A stretch of 64,000 bases of DNA, taken from NCBI GenBank assembly GCA_963719285.1, contig CAVRBO010000004.1, positions 620,001-684,000 on the forward strand, in the 5' to 3' direction. The stretch comes from C-114 sp963719285 (GTDB lineage: Bacteria; Chloroflexota; Limnocylindria; Limnocylindrales; CSP1-4). This document shows, piece after piece, positions 7,714 to 16,991 of this stretch. How positions within the stretch are numbered: the stretch's first letter is position 1; each line of letters starts with the position of its first letter. The position numbers were made by a program, and so were the translations under genes. The notes under the pieces were generated by a model, which was not told the DNA's origin, did not search any database, and saw only the letters and a list, made by a program, of their open reading frames with translations.

Positions 7714-8319
7714 ATGACCCGGGTCATCGATGCCGCCGCCGGACGGATCGCCCCGTGGCGCCGCGCCGATCGGCGCGTCCTTCTCGTCGAGGGCCTGGTG
7801 CTGGTCCTTGCCGGTGGGTACCTGCTGATCGATGGCGAGCGCGCGGAATTCATCCTCGGGCTCATCGTCGGGGCGGCTCTCCTGATCGACGGCCTTCGCC
7901 AATGGATCCTCGGATTCCGCCATCTCGAGCACGGCCGCAAGCGGGACCTGGCCCTGATCCGGGGATCCGTCGGAATCGTGACCGGCGGCCTCGTCCTGCT
8001 CCTCTCGCTGCTTCAACAGATCACCGTGGTGGGGGTCCGGCTCGCCATCGGCCTGGGAGGGCTCGGCTATGGCATCCTCGGCCTCCTCCTCGTCGTCCCC
8101 GACGTCCGCGGCCGACAGGCGAACTGGACGGCCGCAGCCATCGACGCCTTCCTGGTCGTCCTGGCGCTCCTCCTGTTCTACCGCGTGGCGACGGCCGATT
8201 CGATATCGGGCCTCCTCGCCGTGACCTCCTGGATGGTCATCGCGTCGGGCATCCTGATCGGCGCCGTCGGGATCGCCCGTCGGCCGGCCGCGACCCCGGC
8301 GAGCGAACCTCCGGCATGA
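7714..8319 (+). CDS. HdeD-like (DUF308) integral membrane protein
   Basis: The 201-residue protein has about six hydrophobic helices in three hairpins (for example LLVEGLVLVLAGGYLLID, LILGLIVGAALLIDGL, GLVLLLSLL, AIDAFLVVLALLLFY), the repeat pattern of the DUF308/HdeD acid-resistance membrane proteins. An AAGGAG ribosome site lies 6 nt before the ATG. The function in the family is unclear beyond acid stress in enterics. Its TGA stop is in the same frame as the following PAP2 gene. Confidence 0.72.
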   Translation: MTRVIDAAAGRIAPWRRADRRVLLVEGLVLVLAGGYLLIDGERAEFILGLIVGAALLIDGLRQWILGFRHLEHGRKRDLALIRGSVGIVTGGLVLLLSLLQQITVVGVRLAIGLGGLGYGILGLLLVVPDVRGRQANWTAAAIDAFLVVLALLLFYRVATADSISGLLAVTSWMVIASGILIGAVGIARRPAATPASEPPA

Positions 8320-8454
8320 CGTCGGGACCGATCACCCGTCGCTCCTCGACGCACACGGCCGCGCGCGGACGCGCCCCGGGTCGACATCTCTAGGGACACC
8401 GAGAAACTGGCCCGCAGCGCAGGCAAGCCGCGAGTCACTCGGCGCCTCCTCATC

Positions 8455-9333
8455 GTGAGCGCCGCCGCGACCGTCACGGCCGGCGTTCTGTACCTGGCGA
8501 CAGTCACCAGCCGCACGGGACAGCTCATCGGCGAGGTGATCCTGGGTGGTCGCCCGGCGGACGCCGTCACGGTGGCGACCGCGGAGCGAGTCCTGGAGCT
8601 GACGTCGCAGGTGGCACTCGTGGTCGGGACGTCACTCGTGGCGGCGATCGCGTTGCTGCAGCGGCATCCCCGGTTGGCCCTCATCGGCGTGGGGACGATC
8701 CTGTGTTCCAATCTGACCACGCAGGTCCTCAAGCAGGTCGTGCTCGACCGCTCCGACCTGCTCGGCGGCCTCTTCTACCCCCTGCCGAACAGCTTCCCGA
8801 GCGGCCACGCGACGGCCGTGGCGTCGCTCGCCGTCGCGCTGCTGCTCGTCCTGCCGCCGCTCCTGCGGGCACCCTCGGTGATCCTCTCCGCGGTGGTCGT
8901 GGCGCTGGTGGGGGTGAGCACGCTCGTCGCGGGCTGGCACCGGATGGCCGATGCGCTCGGCGGGGTCTTCGTCGCCACGGCCTGGGGCGCCGGGCTCGCC
9001 GCCGCCCTCTCGTGGCGATACGGCGTCGTCGCCGTCGGCGTCCGGACGGCCGAACTCGGCCGACTCACGGCGCTCATCCCCGCCCTGCTCGGGACGGCGT
9101 TGCTGTCCATCGGGGGCCTCATCTACGTCATCGCCGCGGCCGATCCCCTGGAGGTGCTCGTGTCGCTGGCAGAGCGGGGCGGGAGTCCGGCCCTGTTCGG
9201 CCTGGGGGTGGTGATCACCGTGGGAGCGTCGCTGGTGTCCCTCGGCGCGCTGGGATGGGCGATACGCGACATCCGCCTCGAGCCTGTGCGCCGCGATCCC
9301 ACCGACGATCGCGTCGAAGCGCCCGGAGCCTGA
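8455..9333 (+). CDS. PAP2-superfamily membrane phosphatase
   Basis: The 292-residue multi-pass protein has the PAP2 phosphatase signatures: a Lys-x5-Arg variant of motif 1 (LKQVVLDRSD), motif 2 FPSGHATA with the catalytic His, and motif 3 WHRMADALGG. These enzymes dephosphorylate lipid phosphates such as phosphatidate or undecaprenyl pyrophosphate at the membrane. The start is uncertain: GTG 8455 begins just inside the first helix and lacks a ribosome site. The frame is open back to the HdeD stop at 8317 without another ATG, GTG or TTG, so CTG 8407 is possible. Confidence 0.82.
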   Translation: MSAAATVTAGVLYLATVTSRTGQLIGEVILGGRPADAVTVATAERVLELTSQVALVVGTSLVAAIALLQRHPRLALIGVGTILCSNLTTQVLKQVVLDRSDLLGGLFYPLPNSFPSGHATAVASLAVALLLVLPPLLRAPSVILSAVVVALVGVSTLVAGWHRMADALGGVFVATAWGAGLAAALSWRYGVVAVGVRTAELGRLTALIPALLGTALLSIGGLIYVIAAADPLEVLVSLAERGGSPALFGLGVVITVGASLVSLGALGWAIRDIRLEPVRRDPTDDRVEAPGA

Positions 9334-9517
9334 ACGGCGCGACCGACGCCGGTCCAGGGCGGCCCGTCAGGCTCGATGCCGGGTCATGCCGGGTGCCCCG
9401 ATGACCGCGCTGGCCTGCCAAGAACGGGCTACACGGCCCTGTCGACGCCCGTTCGGTGTCGGCACACTGGTTTCGGAGGTGCGGCTGGTCCGCTCTCCCA
9501 TATGACTGGGCCCATTC

Positions 9518-10009
9518 ATGCGTTCGCTACCTGACACATCGCACGAGCACCACGAGCTGATCGAGCCGCATGTCGATCTGCTGCCCGAACTCGCCGAGAT
9601 GATCGGGCGCGTCCCGCCCGAGGTGTTCTCGGCAAGATTCCAGGAAGAATGCAGCTTCATCGTCGGCCGCCTGGTGCCCCACATGGAGGCGATCGAGACA
9701 TCCCTGTACGGGCGTCTCGAAGAGGTGATGGACAGGCGCCACTCGATGGCGCCGATGCGCCAGGAACACGAGCGGCTGCGGGCGCTGTTCGAGTCCCTGT
9801 GTGAATACAGCGCACTGGTTGCGGACGAGCGGCTGACGGAGGGCGATCAAGTCGGCCTCCGGCGCGTCCTGTACCGGCTGTACGCGATGCTGAAAGTCCA
9901 CCTGGCCGAGGAGGAGTCGTACCTGGGCGTGCTGGACCGGAACCTCTCAATCGAGGAGAAGGACCTCCTCGCCCAGGGGATCGACCACGCCGGAGCCGTG
10001 CCGCTGTAG
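9518..10009 (+). CDS. Hemerythrin HHE-domain protein
   Basis: The 163-residue all-helical protein has the diiron ligand pattern of hemerythrin/HHE domains: SHEHHELIEPHVDLL, LVPHMEAIETSLY (HxxxE), MRQEHERLRALF and KVHLAEEESYL (HxxxE). Such proteins bind O2, NO or iron and often act in nitrosative or oxidative stress. It is clearly paralogous to the hemerythrin at 10576-11070: both contain RRHSMAPMRQEHE-like and RLYAMLKVHLAEE blocks. It converges on the PadR gene. Confidence 0.87.
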   Translation: MRSLPDTSHEHHELIEPHVDLLPELAEMIGRVPPEVFSARFQEECSFIVGRLVPHMEAIETSLYGRLEEVMDRRHSMAPMRQEHERLRALFESLCEYSALVADERLTEGDQVGLRRVLYRLYAMLKVHLAEEESYLGVLDRNLSIEEKDLLAQGIDHAGAVPL

Positions 10010-10023
10010 CGAGCGGCGCTCGA

Positions 10024-10536
10024 TCAGGACCGCTTCCTCGGCGCAGCGACGGCTTCGAGGTAGCGCGCGTTGAATTCGCCGATGAGCCTCGCTCGCTCCT
10101 TCATGACGGCCGCCCAGGCGTCGATCGCGGCGAAGCCGCTGTCCGTCAGCTCGTAATCGCGGCGTTGCGGGCCCGCGGGTTCGGCCGACCATGACGAGGT
10201 CACCTGGCCCGCTTGCTCGAGGTCGCGCAGGGTTCGATAGACCTGGCCGATGTCGACCGGGCCGCCGGCGATCCCCATCTCCTCCAATTGGGCGGTGATG
10301 GCGTAGCCATGGGCACCGCCTCCGGCCAGCAGGACGAGCACGAATGGCTCCATCCAGCGGTGGCGAGCCCCGAGCGGCGCCCAGCCGCGATGGACCGGGA
10401 CGCCGGCATCGTCGCGGCCCGACGCGAGGGAGTCCACGTCCGTCACCGCGACCTTCGTGCGCTGCCTGGTCGACGCATCCATCTGCTTCGAGAGCATAGG
10501 CGCTTCAAGCCCGGATTCGATGTCGAGACCGGTCAC
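10024..10536 (-). CDS. PadR-family transcriptional regulator
   Basis: The 170-residue protein has a PadR winged helix at residues 60-160: MEPFVLVLLAGGGAHGYAITAQLEEMGI, DIGQVYRTLRDLEQAGQVTS and the wing QRRDYELTDSGFAAIDAW. The N-terminal 45 residues are not typical, and ATGs at 10497 or 10479 may be the true start. It lies between two paralogous hemerythrin genes and probably regulates one or both, perhaps in response to oxygen or nitric oxide; that link is inference. Confidence 0.8.
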   Translation of the reverse strand: MTGLDIESGLEAPMLSKQMDASTRQRTKVAVTDVDSLASGRDDAGVPVHRGWAPLGARHRWMEPFVLVLLAGGGAHGYAITAQLEEMGIAGGPVDIGQVYRTLRDLEQAGQVTSSWSAEPAGPQRRDYELTDSGFAAIDAWAAVMKERARLIGEFNARYLEAVAAPRKRS

Positions 10537-10575
10537 TTCGACCCGGACGGCTGCTCCTTGGGACCGTCCTTGAGA

Positions 10576-11070
10576 TCAGAAGGCCGTGATGCCACTGTGG
10601 TCCATCGCCGTTGCGAGCTTCTCGGCGGCTTCGGCGGACGTACCCTGCTCGATGATCCGGAGATACAGCTGCTCCTCGGCCAGGTGGACCTTGAGCATCG
10701 CGTACAAGCGGAAGATGACGCGCCGCAGTGCGAGCGTCTCGCCCGTGTGCAGAGGTGCGGAGTCGAGCCGCGCCTGGAGACGGACGAGCTCCGCGCCCGA
10801 CTTGCGGATCTCGTCGTGCTCACGCCTCATCGGGGTCATCGAGTGTCGGTTCTGGAGCATCCGCTCAAGCTCCGGGTACAGGGTGTCCTCGGCGGCCCCC
10901 ATGTGCGGCAGAAGCAGCCCGTTGACGAACTCCACCACCTCGTCGACCCGCGGTCGAAGTTCGGCGACGGGAGCGACACCGACGAGGTCGCCGACGCCGG
11001 TCATGGCGTCCACGTGGCGCATCAGGCGATCGTGATGCTCGAGCGAGACCTGGGGCAGGCTGGCGGTCAT
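10576..11070 (-). CDS. Hemerythrin HHE-domain protein
   Basis: The 164-residue hemerythrin-like protein carries the helical HHE ligands: LEHHDRLMRHVDAM, LLLPHMGAAEDTLYPEL, MRREHDEIRKS and KVHLAEEQLYL. It is a paralogue of the gene at 9518. The start at 11070 was chosen for a strong AAAGGAGT ribosome site. It is the last gene of the minus-strand Hdr/Qmo-like operon, 47 bp after the QmoC-like gene, so it may serve as an oxygen or NO shield for the iron-sulfur complex. Confidence 0.87.
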   Translation of the reverse strand: MTASLPQVSLEHHDRLMRHVDAMTGVGDLVGVAPVAELRPRVDEVVEFVNGLLLPHMGAAEDTLYPELERMLQNRHSMTPMRREHDEIRKSGAELVRLQARLDSAPLHTGETLALRRVIFRLYAMLKVHLAEEQLYLRIIEQGTSAEAAEKLATAMDHSGITAF

Positions 11071-11117
11071 TTCGGACTCCTTTGGATCGAAGTTGCGATT
11101 GACGTGGGGTCGTCCAT

Positions 11118-12302
11118 TCACGCCCCCTCTTCGATCGGAACAGCGGGCGTGCGCGCAAGGGCGAGGAAGAACAGCGCCACCGGACGGTAGACCGCGTGCG
11201 CCAGCTTCATGAACGGGGCGAGGATCACGAGTTCCATGGCGACCGCGACGTGGAACAGGAAGACCCAGTAACCCCAGACCGGCGCGCTTGGCAGGTAGAG
11301 GGCGAGTTCCAGGGCAAAGCCGGTCACCCCGGTGATCCAGACGAGCGCCAGCAGGGTCCAGTCGGCGCTGGTCGAATGGCGGACCGATCGTTCCCGGCCG
11401 CGGTAGCGCTGGACGATGAGCATCGTGGCGCCGTAGACCAGCATCAGCCCCGCGACCGTGCCGAGCAGGCGGACCGGGTACCAGATCGGGACCGGCGTGC
11501 CAGTCGCCTTGATCCCGACGATCGCCAACCCGTAGTCGAGGATCGTCGCGGCCAGAAGTCCGAGGAAGCCCCACATCGTGGCGGCATGGACGAACCAGCG
11601 CCGCAGGTACAAGGGCTGCGTGGCCGCGTCCGTATCGCAGTCGTCGCGGTAACGCCGCTGTCCGAGTGTCTCGACGGCAAGTGCACTCCACAGGGCACCC
11701 GCCGAGCGACGCAGCGCCGCCCGCCCGCCGACGACGGAGCGCAGGGTCACGCCGCCGCCACGGCTGACAGCCCGGGCCATGGTCACGACGCCGACCAGAC
11801 CGGCCGCGAAGACGACGACCATGACGCCGATCCCGATGGAGTGGATCAGGCCTTCAGGGATGAACCCGAAGATGTCGAGCGAGCCGGCGCTCTGGGGGCC
11901 GTGCCCCGCGTACATGAACAGCGCGAAGAACGCGGCCAGGGCGACGGCGATGAAGATCCCGATCACCGGCCGGGTGTACATCGTCCGGGCGAGGCCGGTC
12001 CTGTCGTAGTTGGCGATCGCATAACGTCGGGCCGCGGCCATGAACTCGCTCGGCTCGGCCTGGGTCGGGCACGTTTCGGAGCACTCGCCGCAGGCGTAGC
12101 AGGTCCACAGTTCCTTGCTCGACAGGAGCTGATCGCGCAGGCCGACCTGGGCGTAGCGGATCATCCGCCTCGGGAAGGTCGAGTCGTTGCTCACCAGCGG
12201 GCAGGTCGCCGTGCAGTTCCCGCAGCTGAAGCAGGCGGACACGTCGGCGGCGCCGTAGCGCTGCAGATCGGTGAGGAGATTCGTGTCGATGAGGGTCGTC
12301 AT
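11118..12302 (-). CDS. QmoC-like membrane iron-sulfur subunit (HdrC plus cytochrome b-like domain)
   Basis: The 394-residue protein joins an HdrC-like ferredoxin domain with two 4Fe-4S clusters (C24/C27/C30/C34 and C68/C71/C74/C78) to a membrane domain with about five or six helices and several histidines suited to bind heme b (RRWFVHAATMWG, VWGYWVFLFHVAVAMELV, KLAHAVYRP). This is the architecture of QmoC in the quinone-modifying oxidoreductase, which links cytoplasmic HdrA-like flavoproteins to the quinone pool. It overlaps the upstream small gene by 4 bp. The absence of HdrB and of sulfate-reduction genes nearby leaves the electron partner open. Confidence 0.85.
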   Translation of the reverse strand: MTTLIDTNLLTDLQRYGAADVSACFSCGNCTATCPLVSNDSTFPRRMIRYAQVGLRDQLLSSKELWTCYACGECSETCPTQAEPSEFMAAARRYAIANYDRTGLARTMYTRPVIGIFIAVALAAFFALFMYAGHGPQSAGSLDIFGFIPEGLIHSIGIGVMVVVFAAGLVGVVTMARAVSRGGGVTLRSVVGGRAALRRSAGALWSALAVETLGQRRYRDDCDTDAATQPLYLRRWFVHAATMWGFLGLLAATILDYGLAIVGIKATGTPVPIWYPVRLLGTVAGLMLVYGATMLIVQRYRGRERSVRHSTSADWTLLALVWITGVTGFALELALYLPSAPVWGYWVFLFHVAVAMELVILAPFMKLAHAVYRPVALFFLALARTPAVPIEEGA

Positions 12303-12547
12303 GACGGATCCTTCGCGATCGCTTCGTAGCGGAAGTAGCCCTCGTCGGTGACACCCTTGACTTCCCTGACCCGTCCGTACCGGCGCATGCCCATGATCCA
12401 GAAGAGGACCTCGTGGGTCGGGCAGTCCATCGCCGTCGCGATCTCAGGGACCGTCCGGGGTTCGGACTCGAGCAGCTCGAGGATCCGCGCCCGCATGACC
12501 GGCTCTTCGCGGATGACCTCGCGGAGCTCGCGATTCGGGGCGTTCAT
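12299..12547 (-). CDS. Small winged-helix-like protein in the Hdr operon
   Basis: The 82-residue protein reads as a small helix-turn-helix domain: MRARILELLESEPRTVPEIATAMDCPTHEVLFWIMGMRRYGRVREVKG, then a wing-like DEGYFRYEA. It has one cysteine. It sits between HdrA and the QmoC-like gene, overlapping both by 4 bp (ATGA), so it is almost certainly made together with the complex. It could be a structural/assembly subunit rather than a transcription factor. The start at 12547 follows from the overlap. Confidence 0.75.
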   Translation of the reverse strand: MNAPNRELREVIREEPVMRARILELLESEPRTVPEIATAMDCPTHEVLFWIMGMRRYGRVREVKGVTDEGYFRYEAIAKDPS

Positions 12548-14286
12548 GCGACGGGGACCTCCACCAGCTTGTCGATCATCGCGGTGATCTGGGCGTCGGT
12601 GTAGCCGAGCAGGTCGATGGCGTTCTCGGGGCAGTACGGGACACACCCGCCGCACCCCTTGCAGCCGGTCTCACTGATGACGGCCACCTGTCGGTCTCCG
12701 GCGAGGCCCATCTCGATCGCCCCGTACGGGCAGGCGTCCAGGCACTGACCGCAGGCGATGCAGGCGTCGGTGCGAACGACCGCGACGAGCGGGTCGAGTT
12801 CGGCGAACCCCTTCTTCAGGATCACCGCGCTCTGGGTCACGGCGGCCAGTCCGGAGGCGACACTCTCACTCGAGTTCTTCGGGCCCTGGCAGGCACCCGC
12901 GATGAACACCCCATCGACGACCGTCTCGACCGGCCGGAGCTTCGGGTGGATCTCGTTGAAGAACCCGTCCTTGTCGACGGGGAGTTTGAGGACGCCGATC
13001 AGCTCCTCATTCCGGCGCGGGATCATGCCGGTGACCAGGACCACGAGGTCGGCCGGGATGGTCAATTCCTCGTTGCCCGTCAACACGTCGCGCACCGTCA
13101 CCAGGAGGCCACCGGAATCGGATGTCGCGACCGTCGGTGGCGCGTCGTCGGCGAACTTCAGGTAGACGGAGCCGAGCTTGCGGGACTCGGTGTACATGGT
13201 CTCGAACTTGCCGTACGTCCGCATGTCGCGGTACAGGTGATACTGATGGACCGCCGCGTCATGGGAGGCGAGCTGGACGGACATCGCGACCGTGGCGGCG
13301 CAGCAGTAGCGGGAGCAGTACTCGTTGGCGCCGGGCTCGCCGGCGGGCTCGCGACTGCCGACGCAGTAGATGTAGGCGACGCTGCGGACCGGCCGACCGG
13401 CGTGGACGAGCGGACCGTCGGAGTCATCGATGAGCGCCTTGAACTCGGGCAGGGTCACGACCCCGCTGATGCCGTAGCCGTACTCCCCGATCTCCGGTGC
13501 GTAGGTGTCCACTCCGGTGGTCACGACGATCGATCCGACCTCGACCGTCAGGGTCTCGGGGCTCGTTCCGCCGACCCGGATGCCGACCTCGTAGTTCCCG
13601 AAGGTGCCGGACTTGCTGATCATCTCGGCTTCGGTGAACACGCGGATCGACGGTCGTCGGCGGATCCCCTCGATGAGCTCGGCGATGAGTTGCTTTCCAT
13701 CCTTGCCGGTCGGATACATCGCCCCGAACGTCCCGACCCACCCACCGAGCACGGGTTCGCGCTCGACGAGGAAGACCCCGAGGCCGATGTCCGCCAGACC
13801 GATGGCCGCGCGCAGGCCGGCCACGCCCCCGCCGACCACGAGCGTCCGCTGGGTCGTTTCGACCACGATCGGCTCGAGCGGCTCGGTCAGGAGCGTCCGG
13901 GCGATGCCGGCCTTGACCAGGTGGATGGCTTTGTCGGTCGTGCCCTGGGCGTCCTCGGAATGGACCCAGGAAGCCTGCTCGCGGACGTTGACCTGGGTGT
14001 ACTCGTACGGGTTGAGCCCGGCTCGTTTGGCCACGCCCCGGAAGGTCACGACATGAAGCTTCGGCGAGCAGGACGCGACGACCATGCCGTCGAGGTGCTG
14101 CTCCTCGATGTCGCGCTCCATGTCGCTCTGCCCGGAGTCGGAACAGGCGAACATCATCTGGCGCGCGACCACGACGCCGGGCTCGCCCTGGGCGGCGGCG
14201 ACCACCTGGTCGACATCGACGTAGTCGGAGATGTTGCCGCCGCAATGGCAGACGTAGACGCCGATCCGGCGCTGCTGCTCGGTCAT
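12544..14286 (-). CDS. HdrA-family FAD/iron-sulfur protein (QmoA-like)
   Basis: The 580-residue protein is an HdrA-type flavin electron-transfer subunit. An N-terminal iron-sulfur region has CHCGG (C13, C15), C48 and CSP (C73). It is followed by an FAD Rossmann motif GGGVAG (about 151-156), the CVGSRE...YCSRYCC block typical of HdrA, and two C-terminal 4Fe-4S motifs (CIACGQCLDACP, CKGCGGCVPYCP). HdrA proteins bifurcate or confurcate electrons; in Qmo they pass electrons to a membrane QmoC. It overlaps the HdrA-GltD gene upstream and the small wHTH gene downstream by 4 bp each. Confidence 0.88.
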   Translation of the reverse strand: MTEQQRRIGVYVCHCGGNISDYVDVDQVVAAAQGEPGVVVARQMMFACSDSGQSDMERDIEEQHLDGMVVASCSPKLHVVTFRGVAKRAGLNPYEYTQVNVREQASWVHSEDAQGTTDKAIHLVKAGIARTLLTEPLEPIVVETTQRTLVVGGGVAGLRAAIGLADIGLGVFLVEREPVLGGWVGTFGAMYPTGKDGKQLIAELIEGIRRRPSIRVFTEAEMISKSGTFGNYEVGIRVGGTSPETLTVEVGSIVVTTGVDTYAPEIGEYGYGISGVVTLPEFKALIDDSDGPLVHAGRPVRSVAYIYCVGSREPAGEPGANEYCSRYCCAATVAMSVQLASHDAAVHQYHLYRDMRTYGKFETMYTESRKLGSVYLKFADDAPPTVATSDSGGLLVTVRDVLTGNEELTIPADLVVLVTGMIPRRNEELIGVLKLPVDKDGFFNEIHPKLRPVETVVDGVFIAGACQGPKNSSESVASGLAAVTQSAVILKKGFAELDPLVAVVRTDACIACGQCLDACPYGAIEMGLAGDRQVAVISETGCKGCGGCVPYCPENAIDLLGYTDAQITAMIDKLVEVPVA

Positions 14287-16991
14287 GCCGGCACCTTCGC
14301 ACTCTCAAGGTAGGCCGCCACCTGCGCGACGGTCGAGCCGGCGTGCAGGATGGAGTCGGCGATGTCCTTCGCGCCAGAAGCGGCGCCCGCGACGTAGACG
14401 CCCGGGATGCTGGTCTGCCCCGGGTTCGCGTCTTCGTCCGTCTCTGCGACGTACTGGAACTCGTCGACGGACAGACCACCCTCCGGGAAGAGGGCCTGGG
14501 CGTCGCTGTTCGGTTGGACCCCGACGGCGAGGACGACCAGGTCGTACTCGGCTTCGACCAGCTGGCCACCGTGTTCGATGTCCTCGTAGCGGAGGACGAG
14601 GTCGCCGTTGTCCTTCTCGGTGATCTTGGCGACGCGTCCCTTGACGTAGTTCGCGCCCATGGCCTTGGCCTGCTCGTAGAATTCGTCGTAGCGCTTGCCG
14701 TAGGCCCGGATGTCCATGTAGTGGACGGTCACGTCGGCGATCGGCAAGGCGCCCATGATCAGCTGGTTCTGCTTGATCGAGTACATGCAGCAGAAACGCG
14801 AGCAGAGCGGGTTGCCGACGGTCTCGTCGCGCGACCCCGTGCACATGACGTAGGCGATGCGCTCCGGAACCTTGCCGTCGCCGGGCCGCAGGATCGTGTT
14901 GAACGGCCTGGTCGGGGCGAGCAGCCGGTCCATCTGCATGCCGGTGATGACGTTCTTGAATGTGCCGAAGCCGTACTGCGGCTTGAGGTCCGCGGCGAAC
15001 AGCTTGAACCCGGTCGCCACGACGACGGCGCCGACTTCGACGTCCATCACCTCGTCACGCGCGCGCAGATCGATGCAGTTCTCGACCGGACACGCGTCGA
15101 CGCACTCGCCGCATTCGGAGCACACGCCGCAGTCCAGACAGAGCCCCGCGCCGTAGCGGGCCTCGGCCTCGGTCATCGGCAGCTCGACCTCGCGGAAGTC
15201 GGTCGGAGCGAGGCTGATGACCTCGCTCGGCGCCGCCGGCATGGCCAGTCGGTACGCCTTCTGTCGGGCCAGAACCTCGTCCTTGTCGACGACCGGGAGG
15301 CGGAGGTCGAAACCCTCGAGGGTCTGATCCTGGATCCAGCGGTCGATCATGAATGCCGCCCGCTGGCCCGCGCCGGTCGCCCGGGTGATGTCCGAGGCTC
15401 CCGTCACGACGTCACCGGCGGCGAACAGCCACGGCACGTCGGTCTGCAGGGTCCGTTCGTCGACCTGGATCGATCCGTTCGGCGCGACCTTGACCTGTCC
15501 GTTGAATGCCGCGGTATCGGCGGCCATGCCGATCGCGGTGATGATCACGTCACAGTCGATGTCGAACTCGCTGCCGGCGACGGGTTCGGGCCGACCGCGG
15601 CCCGACGCATCCGGTGCGCCCGGTGCCATCCGGCTGCAGCGCAGTCCCTGCGTCGCCCCGTGACCGTCGTCCAGGACCGCGACAGGTGCGGCCTGGAAGG
15701 TGAACCCGACACCCTCCTTCTCCGTGTCGTCCGCCTCGACGTGATGGGCCGGCATCTCGGCTCGGGTGCGCCGGTAGACGACGGTCACGCTCGAGGCACC
15801 CAGGCGCCGGGCAGTCCGGGCCGTGTCCATCGCGACGTTGCCACCACCGATCACGACGACACGTCGATCCTTGAGGTCCACGCCTTCGCCGAGCTTCACG
15901 GCGCGCAGGAAGGCGACGCCGCTGAGGACGCCGTCGAGCTGGTCGCCGGGCACGCCCATCCGGGTCGACAGCGGAGTGCCGGTCGCCACCAGGACGGCGT
16001 CGTAGCCGTCATCGCGGAGGCCGGCGAGATCCTCGACCGGCGCGTTGACGGCGATCTCGACGCCGAGCGCAGTGACGTTGGCGATGTCGCGCTCGACGAC
16101 CTCGGACGGGAGGCGGTAGGCCGGGATGGCCAATCGCAGGAAGCCGCCGGCCTTGGGTGCGGCCTCGAAGATCTTGACGCCGTAGCCCTTGCGGGCGAGC
16201 TGCCAGGCGGCCGTCAGGCCGGCCGGTCCGGAGCCGACGATCGCGACCCGATGGCCGTTCGGTTCAGGGATATCGACCCCGGGCCCATCGAAGCGGTCGT
16301 AGTGCTCGTCGGCGATGAACCGCTTGAGCCGACGGATCGGCAGCGGTCCCTGGAGCGAGCCGCGCGTGCAGTCGAGCTCGCACGGCGCATAGCAGGCGCG
16401 CCCGAGCGTGCCCACGAGTGGCGTCGCGTCAAGGACGAGTTGGAATGCCTTCTCGTACTCGCCGCTCCGGATCAGCGAAACGTAACCGTGGGCCTGGATC
16501 CCGGCAGGACACGCGAACGAGCATGGCGAAGAGCCGGCGCGCTCGATGACCGCCTTCTTGGGGACGGCCTGCGGGAAGGCGATATAGGCCGCGTGGCGGG
16601 CGACCATGTCCGCGTTGAACTGGTCGGGCACGGACACCGTGCAGGCTGTCTCGCACTTCTGGCAGCCGGTGCAGGCCGCCTCGTCGACGAAGCGAGCCTT
16701 CCGGGTGATCTTCGCCTGGAACCGGCCGTCATGGATCGGCTCGATCCCGTCGACCTCGCTGTAGGTGAGCGTGGTCACGTTCGGGTGGTGGATGGACGCT
16801 GCCATCTTCGGCGTCGAGATACAGCTCGCGCAGTCGAGGGTCGGGAAGACCTTGCTGAGCAGGATCATCTTCCCGCCGACACTCGCCTCCTTCTCGACGA
16901 GCAGGACGCGATAGCCCATGTCGCCCAGCTTGAGGGCGGACTCCATGCCGCCGATGCCAGCGCCGACGACCAGGACGTCGTAATCGGTCAT
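14283..16991 (-). CDS. HdrA-like flavoprotein with nested GltD-type NAD(P)H domain
   Basis: The 902-residue protein starts as HdrA (FAD motif GAGIGG 10-15; Cys54/57; ferredoxin CTGCQKCETAC 107-117). It then switches at about residue 150 to a glutamate-synthase small-subunit-like (GltD) module: CSFACPAG, C200/C204/C208, FAD motif GSGPAG 253-258, NAD(P)H motif GGGNVAMD 382-389, AAGD 524-527. From about residue 590 it returns to HdrA: a CLDCGVCSECGECVDACP cluster region (618-635) and the CTGSRDE...CSRFCC block (717-735). The nested GltD module gives a likely NAD(P)H entry site and a second FAD. The ATG at 16991 overlaps the MvhD stop. This layout would let the complex exchange electrons with NAD(P)H. 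Confidence 0.87.
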   Translation of the reverse strand: MTDYDVLVVGAGIGGMESALKLGDMGYRVLLVEKEASVGGKMILLSKVFPTLDCASCISTPKMAASIHHPNVTTLTYSEVDGIEPIHDGRFQAKITRKARFVDEAACTGCQKCETACTVSVPDQFNADMVARHAAYIAFPQAVPKKAVIERAGSSPCSFACPAGIQAHGYVSLIRSGEYEKAFQLVLDATPLVGTLGRACYAPCELDCTRGSLQGPLPIRRLKRFIADEHYDRFDGPGVDIPEPNGHRVAIVGSGPAGLTAAWQLARKGYGVKIFEAAPKAGGFLRLAIPAYRLPSEVVERDIANVTALGVEIAVNAPVEDLAGLRDDGYDAVLVATGTPLSTRMGVPGDQLDGVLSGVAFLRAVKLGEGVDLKDRRVVVIGGGNVAMDTARTARRLGASSVTVVYRRTRAEMPAHHVEADDTEKEGVGFTFQAAPVAVLDDGHGATQGLRCSRMAPGAPDASGRGRPEPVAGSEFDIDCDVIITAIGMAADTAAFNGQVKVAPNGSIQVDERTLQTDVPWLFAAGDVVTGASDITRATGAGQRAAFMIDRWIQDQTLEGFDLRLPVVDKDEVLARQKAYRLAMPAAPSEVISLAPTDFREVELPMTEAEARYGAGLCLDCGVCSECGECVDACPVENCIDLRARDEVMDVEVGAVVVATGFKLFAADLKPQYGFGTFKNVITGMQMDRLLAPTRPFNTILRPGDGKVPERIAYVMCTGSRDETVGNPLCSRFCCMYSIKQNQLIMGALPIADVTVHYMDIRAYGKRYDEFYEQAKAMGANYVKGRVAKITEKDNGDLVLRYEDIEHGGQLVEAEYDLVVLAVGVQPNSDAQALFPEGGLSVDEFQYVAETDEDANPGQTSIPGVYVAGAASGAKDIADSILHAGSTVAQVAAYLESAKVPA

